Shown piece by piece: positions 59,495 through 64,000 of a stretch of DNA of 64,000 nt (its first letter is position 1; each line of letters begins with the position of its first letter). The translations under genes and the position numbers were made by a program. Source of the stretch: Nocardia beijingensis NBRC 16342 (lineage in GTDB: Bacteria > Actinomycetota > Actinomycetes > Mycobacteriales > Mycobacteriaceae); assembly GCF_001612785.1 (NCBI RefSeq), contig NZ_BDBC01000020.1, forward strand, positions 62,001 through 126,000, written 5' to 3'. Under the pieces are notes generated by a model that saw nothing but the letters and a program-made list of their open reading frames with translations, ran no database searches and was not told where the DNA came from.

Positions 59495-60730
59495 ATGAGT
59501 TCTGACCAGCGTTTCGTCATCGTCGGCGGCGGACTGGGCGCGGCCAAGGTCGCGGAAGCGTTGCGCGCCAACGACTTCGACGGATGCGTGACGCTGATCG
59601 GCGCCGAGGAGCACCTGCCCTACGATCGACCGCCGCTGTCGAAGGAGCATCTGGCCGGGAAGAAGGCGCTGCCGGAGTTCACGGTCGATCCGGGCCAGTG
59701 GTACCGCGATCACCACATCGAGATCCAGCTCGGCACCACTGTCACCGCGCTGGACCCCGCGGCCAAGACGGTCACCCTGCCCGACGGTTCCACGCTCCCC
59801 TACGACAAGCTCGCGCTCGCCACCGGCTCCACGCCACGGACCCTGCCCGTTCCCGGCGCCGACGCGCCCAACGTGTACACCTTGCGCACCATCGAGGACT
59901 CCGACACGTTGATCGAGTTGTTCAGCGGCGCGACGCGGCGGCTGGTCATCATCGGCGCGGGCTGGATCGGCCTGGAGGTCGCCGCCGCGGCCAGGGCGGC
60001 GGACGTGGCGGTAACCATCGTCGAACGCGCCGACCTGCCGCTGCTCGCGGTGCTCGGGCCGGAGATGGGCGAGGTGTTCGCCGATCTGCACCGGGCCAAC
60101 GGCGTCGACTTCCGGTTCGGCGCTCAGGTCGAGGCGATCACCACCGAGGACGCCATCGCGACCGCGGTCGCCAACGGCGTCCGGCTCGCCGACGGCAGCA
60201 CGATCGAGGCCGACGCGGTGCTGGTCGCCGTCGGCGCGCGCCCGAACGTGGAACTGGCCGCCGACGCGGGCCTCGCCGTGGACGACGGCGTGCTCGTCGA
60301 CGAGCGCTTGGCCACCAGCGATCCGGATATCGTCGCGGTCGGCGACATCGCCGCCCAGCAGCACCCGGTGCTCGGCAGGCGGGTCCGGGTGGAGCACTGG
60401 GCGAACGCGCTCAACCAGCCCGCGGTCGCCGCCGCGACTATGCTCGGCAAGCAGGCTTCCTACGACCGGCTGCCCTACTTCTTCACCGACCAGTACGACC
60501 TGGGCATGGAATACACCGGGTTCGCCGCGCCGGGCGAAGCCGCGAGGGTCGTCGTGCGCGGCGACAAGGCGGCCCGCGAGTTCGTGGCGTTCTGGCTGGA
60601 CGGGGACAACCGCGTGCTCGCCGGGATGAACGTGAACGTCTGGGACGTGACCGACCGGATCAAGGAATTGATCCTGGCGGGCGAACCGGTGGATCCCGAT
60701 CGGCTGGCCGACACGTCGTCTCCACTGTGA
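59495..60730 (+). CDS. FAD-dependent ferredoxin-reductase-type oxidoreductase
   Basis: 411 residues. FAD-binding motif [16 protein letters not shown] at the N-terminus, [23 protein letters not shown]-binding motif [16 protein letters not shown] (about 148-163); second FAD motif [10 protein letters not shown]-terminal reductase domain with [16 protein letters not shown]. This matches ferredoxin or rubredoxin reductases of P450 and dioxygenase systems (PdR/BphA4 type). No ferredoxin or P450 gene is adjacent. AGGAG upstream supports ATG 59495. Confidence 0.93.
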   Translation: MSSDQRFVIVGGGLGAAKVAEALRANDFDGCVTLIGAEEHLPYDRPPLSKEHLAGKKALPEFTVDPGQWYRDHHIEIQLGTTVTALDPAAKTVTLPDGSTLPYDKLALATGSTPRTLPVPGADAPNVYTLRTIEDSDTLIELFSGATRRLVIIGAGWIGLEVAAAARAADVAVTIVERADLPLLAVLGPEMGEVFADLHRANGVDFRFGAQVEAITTEDAIATAVANGVRLADGSTIEADAVLVAVGARPNVELAADAGLAVDDGVLVDERLATSDPDIVAVGDIAAQQHPVLGRRVRVEHWANALNQPAVAAATMLGKQASYDRLPYFFTDQYDLGMEYTGFAAPGEAARVVVRGDKAAREFVAFWLDGDNRVLAGMNVNVWDVTDRIKELILAGEPVDPDRLADTSSPL

Positions 60731-60836
60731 CGCGGATCACCGCCGCGATGTGTCGAATGCGCGCGCCGCGCCTCGACCTCATCGCGAGCGTCACCGAGGC
60801 GCCGCACGCGACCGAACGCCGGAGAGGAAACCGACC

Positions 60837-61238
60837 ATGAAGTACATGCTGCTGAAGACCTACGGGCCGACCGCTTACTGCGACACACCGATCGACGAAT
60901 GGTCCCCGGAAGAGATCCGGGCGCACATAGACTTCCAGCGCGCGCTGGGTGCGCAACTGGCCGAGGCGGGCGAGTTGGTGGACGCGCAGGGATTGGCCGG
61001 TCCGGAGCAGGCGCGGATCGTCAGTTCGGACGGCCGGTCGGCGCCGGTGGTCACGGACGGGCCTTTCCCGGAGACCAAAGAGTTCTTGGCGGGGTACTGG
61101 ATCGTCGACGTGGACAGCCCCGAGCGGGCCTACGAGATCGCCGCCCAGGCCTCCGCCGCCCCCGGCCCCGGCGGCAAACCGATCGGCGAGTACATCGAAG
61201 TTCGCGCGGTGATGGGCGCCCCCGCCACCGAGCAATGA
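60837..61238 (+). CDS. DGPF/YCII-related protein, partner of the ECF42 sigma factor
   Basis: 133 residues in the YCII ferredoxin-like fold: MKYMLLKTYGP, DFQRALGAQLAEAGELVDAQGL, the family signature TDGPFPETKEFLAGYWIVDV, and YIEVRAVM. ATG 60837 follows GGAGAGGAA. The stop overlaps the start of the sigma gene (ATGA). DGPF proteins accompany ECF42 sigma factors in actinobacteria, but no signalling mechanism is established. Confidence 0.93.
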   Translation: MKYMLLKTYGPTAYCDTPIDEWSPEEIRAHIDFQRALGAQLAEAGELVDAQGLAGPEQARIVSSDGRSAPVVTDGPFPETKEFLAGYWIVDVDSPERAYEIAAQASAAPGPGGKPIGEYIEVRAVMGAPATEQ

Positions 61239-62500
61239 GCGACCGGAGTGCGGTGCCCGACGACACACCGCTCCCGGCGAGCACCGAGGACCTGCTGCGC
61301 ACTTCGGCGCCGCAGGTCCTCGGAACGCTCGTCCGCCGGTTCGGTGACTTCGACACCGCGGAAGACGCGCTGCAGGAAGCGCTGCTCGCGGCCGCGACCC
61401 AGTGGCCGAGCGAGGGCCTGCCGGACAATCCTCGGGCCTGGCTGGTCCAGGTGGCGCAGCGCCGCATGGCCGACGCCGTGCGTGCGGAGGTGGCCCGGCG
61501 GCGCAGGGAGACCACGGCTTTCGACCGCGAGGTCACCGACGCCGTGCCCGTCGACCACGACGACACCCTGACCATGCTGTTCCTGTGCTGTCATCCGGCG
61601 CTGACGCCCGCCGCCGCCATCGCGCTGACGCTGCGCGCGGTGGGCGGTCTCGGCACCGAACAGATCGCCCGCGCCTTCCTGCTGCCGGAAGCGACGATGG
61701 CGCAGCGCATCACGCGGGCGAAGAAGAAACTCGCCACGGTCGAGCGTCCCTTCGCGCAGCCGGGTGACCAGCGGTGGCGTGAGCGGCTCGGCGCGGTGCT
61801 GCACGTGCTGTACCTGATCTTCAACGAGGGCCACACCAGCAGCTCGGGGCACGCATTGCAGCGCACGGACCTGTCCGACGAGGCGATCCGGCTCACCAGA
61901 GCGGTGCACCGGCTGTTGCCGGACGACAGCGAGGTCACCGGTCTACTCGCGTTGATGCTGCTCACCGATGCCCGTCGCGCCGCGCGCACCGGCGCGCACG
62001 GCGAACTCATCCCGCTGGCCGAGCAGGATCGCGCGCGGTGGGATCGTGCGCTGATCACCGAGGGGACGACCTTGGTCACCGGCACGCTCGCGGGCGGCTT
62101 GCGCGGGCCGTACCAGATCCAGGCGGCCATCGCGGTCCTGCACGCGCAGGCTCCGCGCTCGGAGGACACCGAGTGGACCAAGATCCTCGCGCTGTACGAC
62201 CGGCTCGAACGGCTCTCGGACAACCCCATGGTGACGCTCAACCGCGCGGTGGCCACGGCCATGGTGGCGGGGCCGGAAGCGGGTCTCGCGCTGGTCGAGA
62301 CGCTGGACGACCACCTGTCGGGCACGCACCGGCTCGACGCGGTGCGCGGCCATCTGCACGAGATGGCCGGTGCGGTCGACGCGGCCATCGGCTGCTATAC
62401 CAAGGCCGCCGCCCGCACGACGAGCGTCCCCGAGCGCGACTATCTCACGCTCCGCGCGGCACGGCTGCGCCAGGAGGCGAGGGCGAACGTCACGGGGTGA
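61235..62500 (+). CDS. ECF42-type RNA polymerase sigma factor with C-terminal TPR-like extension
   Basis: 421 residues. Sigma-2 region about 20-90 (FGDFDTAEDALQEALLAAATQWP, NPRAWLVQVAQRRMADAVR), sigma-4 region about 115-165 (LTPAAAIALTLRAVGGLGTEQIARAFLLPEATMAQRITRAKKKL), then a ~240-residue helical extension (LIFNEGHTSSSG, GPYQIQAAIAVLHAQAP, NPMVTLNRAVATAMVAG) that replaces anti-sigma control in ECF42. Coupled to the DGPF gene. No anti-sigma factor is encoded next to it. Confidence 0.95.
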   Translation: MSDRSAVPDDTPLPASTEDLLRTSAPQVLGTLVRRFGDFDTAEDALQEALLAAATQWPSEGLPDNPRAWLVQVAQRRMADAVRAEVARRRRETTAFDREVTDAVPVDHDDTLTMLFLCCHPALTPAAAIALTLRAVGGLGTEQIARAFLLPEATMAQRITRAKKKLATVERPFAQPGDQRWRERLGAVLHVLYLIFNEGHTSSSGHALQRTDLSDEAIRLTRAVHRLLPDDSEVTGLLALMLLTDARRAARTGAHGELIPLAEQDRARWDRALITEGTTLVTGTLAGGLRGPYQIQAAIAVLHAQAPRSEDTEWTKILALYDRLERLSDNPMVTLNRAVATAMVAGPEAGLALVETLDDHLSGTHRLDAVRGHLHEMAGAVDAAIGCYTKAAARTTSVPERDYLTLRAARLRQEARANVTG

Positions 62501-62564
62501 GCGAGTGCCCGCGTGGCAGTGGGCGAGAACGCTCGGCCGAACGTGACCGGGCAGACTACGCGGT

Positions 62565-63035
62565 GTGGCAGGCAAACACAGTGCGGGAGTCCTTCTCTTC
62601 CGCCGGAACCCCGATGGCGCCGTCGAGGTGTTGCTCGGACACATGGGCGGTCCGTTCTGGGCGCGAAAAGACCTCGGCGCGTGGTCGATTCCGAAGGGCG
62701 AGTACGAGCCGGAGGCGGAGCACGCCGAGGCCGCGGCGAGCCGGGAGTTCGCCGAGGAGCTCGGGCTGCCGGTCCCGGCCGGCAGATGGCTGCCGTTGGG
62801 CGAGGTGCGCTACAGCAAGAAGGTTCTCACCGTCTGGGCCGTCGAAGGCGACCTCGATCCCGCCGCGGTAGTACCGGGAACATTCCAGTTGGAATGGCCG
62901 CCGCGTTCCGGCCGCCTCGCGGAGTTCCCCGAGGTCGACCGCGCGGAATGGTTCGATGCGCACACCGCCCGGGACAAGCTCGTCGCGGGGCAACGGCCGT
63001 GTCTGGACCGGCTGGCCGAGTTGCTCGCGGACTGA
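62565..63035 (+). CDS. NUDIX hydrolase
   Basis: 156 residues, GTG start at 62565. NUDIX box GEYEPEAEHAEAAASREFAEELG (residues ~46-68) fits GX5EX7REUXEEXGU with all metal ligands. Surrounding motifs HSAGVLLFRR and WSIPKG match the DUF-type predicted NTP pyrophosphohydrolases near ECF and repair genes. The substrate cannot be told from the sequence. It converges with purC, 3 bp apart. Confidence 0.9.
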   Translation: MAGKHSAGVLLFRRNPDGAVEVLLGHMGGPFWARKDLGAWSIPKGEYEPEAEHAEAAASREFAEELGLPVPAGRWLPLGEVRYSKKVLTVWAVEGDLDPAAVVPGTFQLEWPPRSGRLAEFPEVDRAEWFDAHTARDKLVAGQRPCLDRLAELLAD

Positions 63036-63038
63036 CCG

Positions 63039-63875
63039 TTATCGCGGCAGGTCCGCCCAGCTCCGGCCGGTGACGAGTTCGTAGGCCTCCACGTACTTCT
63101 GGCGGGTCGCCGCGACGATGTCGGCCGGGATCTCCGGGCCGGGCGCCTCCTTGTTCCAGCCGGTGGAAGTGGCCCAGTCGCGGACGAACTGCTTGTCGAA
63201 CGAGCGTTGCGCGCGGCCCGGCTCCCACTCGTCGGCGGGCCAGAACCGCGACGAATCCGACGTCAGCACTTCGTCGCCGAGGGTGAGCACATCACCGTCC
63301 CAGCCGAATTCGACCTTCGTGTCGGCGACGATCACACCACGTTCGGCCGCGTGCTCGGCGCCCCGGGCGTAGATGTGCAGGGTCAGCTCGCGCAGCCGCT
63401 CGGCGACCGCACGCCCCTCCTGGTTCACCACGTCGGCGAAGGTGATCGACTCGTCGTGCCCCTCGGACGCCTTGGTGGTCGGCGTGAAGATCGGCTCGGG
63501 CAGCTTGTCGCCCTCGCGCAGGCCGGGCGGCAGCGCGATCCCGCACACCGAGCCCGTCTGCCGGTATTCCACCAGCCCGGACCCGGTCAGGTAGCCGCGC
63601 GCGATGCACTCCACCTGGACCATCTTCAGCGGTTTGACCCGGATGCCGCGACCGGCGAACTCGGCGGGCACATCGGTGGCGGAGACGACATGGTTGGGCA
63701 CGTCGGTGAAGTACTCGAACCACCAGTTCGACAGCTGCGTGAGCAGGGCGCCCTTGTCCGGGATCGGCGTCGGCAGCACCACGTCGTACACCGACACCCG
63801 GTCGGAGGCGACCAGCAGCAGCGTGTCGCCGTCCTCGTACAGGTCACGCACCTTCCCGGCGTGCACATGCTTCAA
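63039..63875 (-). CDS. purC: Phosphoribosylaminoimidazole-succinocarboxamide synthase
   Basis: Joins CAIR and aspartate in purine synthesis. 278 residues: GKVRDLYE, LLVASDRVSVYDVVLPTPIPDKG, ECIARGYLTGSGLVEY, DTKVEFGWDGD, LTSDSSRFWPADEWEPG, SFDKQFVRDW. Translation begins at a TTG (63875, MKHVHAGK): GGAGG lies seven bases upstream and no ATG or GTG is better placed. Homologues have about 15 more N-terminal residues. Confidence 0.95.
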   Translation of the reverse strand: MKHVHAGKVRDLYEDGDTLLLVASDRVSVYDVVLPTPIPDKGALLTQLSNWWFEYFTDVPNHVVSATDVPAEFAGRGIRVKPLKMVQVECIARGYLTGSGLVEYRQTGSVCGIALPPGLREGDKLPEPIFTPTTKASEGHDESITFADVVNQEGRAVAERLRELTLHIYARGAEHAAERGVIVADTKVEFGWDGDVLTLGDEVLTSDSSRFWPADEWEPGRAQRSFDKQFVRDWATSTGWNKEAPGPEIPADIVAATRQKYVEAYELVTGRSWADLPR

Positions 63876-64000
63876 CGTCGAGCCTCCGAATCCGTGGGGT
63901 GAACCTGCGCTGTACCAGGCACAATACCGCCGCCCCCGAGCGCGGCCGCCGCGCCGTCGTGGTCACGCCGCCGAACCGGCGCGCAGGTGCCCGCGAACAC

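Overview
The window comes from a high-GC actinomycete of the Mycobacteriales, most likely Nocardia or a close relative. Evidence: a complete type VII secretion (ESX) gene set with PE/PPE-like partners; a nei-type glycosylase, rpiB and an Rv2466c-type thiol oxidoreductase in the same order as Rv2464c-Rv2465c-Rv2466c of M. tuberculosis; a giant NAD-dependent glutamate dehydrogenase; an ECF42 sigma factor with its DGPF partner; and CCA-encoding tRNAs. No phage, IS element or CRISPR was recognised.

Layout. (1) 1-3.4 kb: 5' part of gdh, cut by the window edge. (2) 3.6-23.4 kb: the ESX core on the minus strand in four transcription units: eccA; eccB-eccC; a damaged small ORF plus two Esx proteins; and PE-PPE-espG-espI-eccD-mycP-eccE followed by an EspR-like regulator and two small membrane proteins. 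(3) 23.9-38.8 kb: substrate and chaperone genes: a long N-terminally helical protein with an NlpC/P60 hydrolase, one lone plus-strand gene, two proteins sharing an EspK-like C-terminal region, an EspC-like protein, two YbaB/EspL-like proteins, an EspB homologue and two unknown proteins. (4) 39.3-49.6 kb: a lytic transglycosylase, then an operon that looks like a Gram-positive conjugation-type type IV secretion (Tcp/VirB) machine: TcpC/VirB8, a small VirB2/TcpD-like membrane protein, VirB3/TcpE-like protein, VirB4 ATPase, VirB6/TrbL, an NlpC-like protein and a DUF4226-like protein. No relaxase or VirD4-type coupling protein is present. (5) 49.7-64 kb: a PAS-like protein, ROK protein, WhiB-like and MerR-like regulators facing away from each other, two tRNAs, a diguanylate cyclase, DNA glycosylase, rpiB, M48 protease, DsbA-like protein, FAD reductase, DGPF/ECF42 pair, NUDIX hydrolase and purC.

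The main result is regulatory. A 16-bp dyad, TTCCC(A/G)-N4-(T/C/G)GGGA(A), lies in front of every transcription unit between 14.6 and 49.7 kb (ten units, ten sites). It covers the ESX core, the Esp-like substrates and the type IV-like operon alike, and I found none outside that span. This argues that the two secretion machines form one co-regulated hybrid system of about 46 kb. The EspR-like protein encoded inside the ESX operon is the obvious candidate regulator, but this is inference.

A second signal is a 14-bp palindrome (CCG(C/T)TA-NN-TA(A/G)CGG) placed at the same offset inside a 17-bp promoter spacer upstream of gdh, eccA, the PAS-like gene, the whiB-like gene and merR. It looks like a MerR-style operator set, and the adjacent MerR protein is the candidate regulator.
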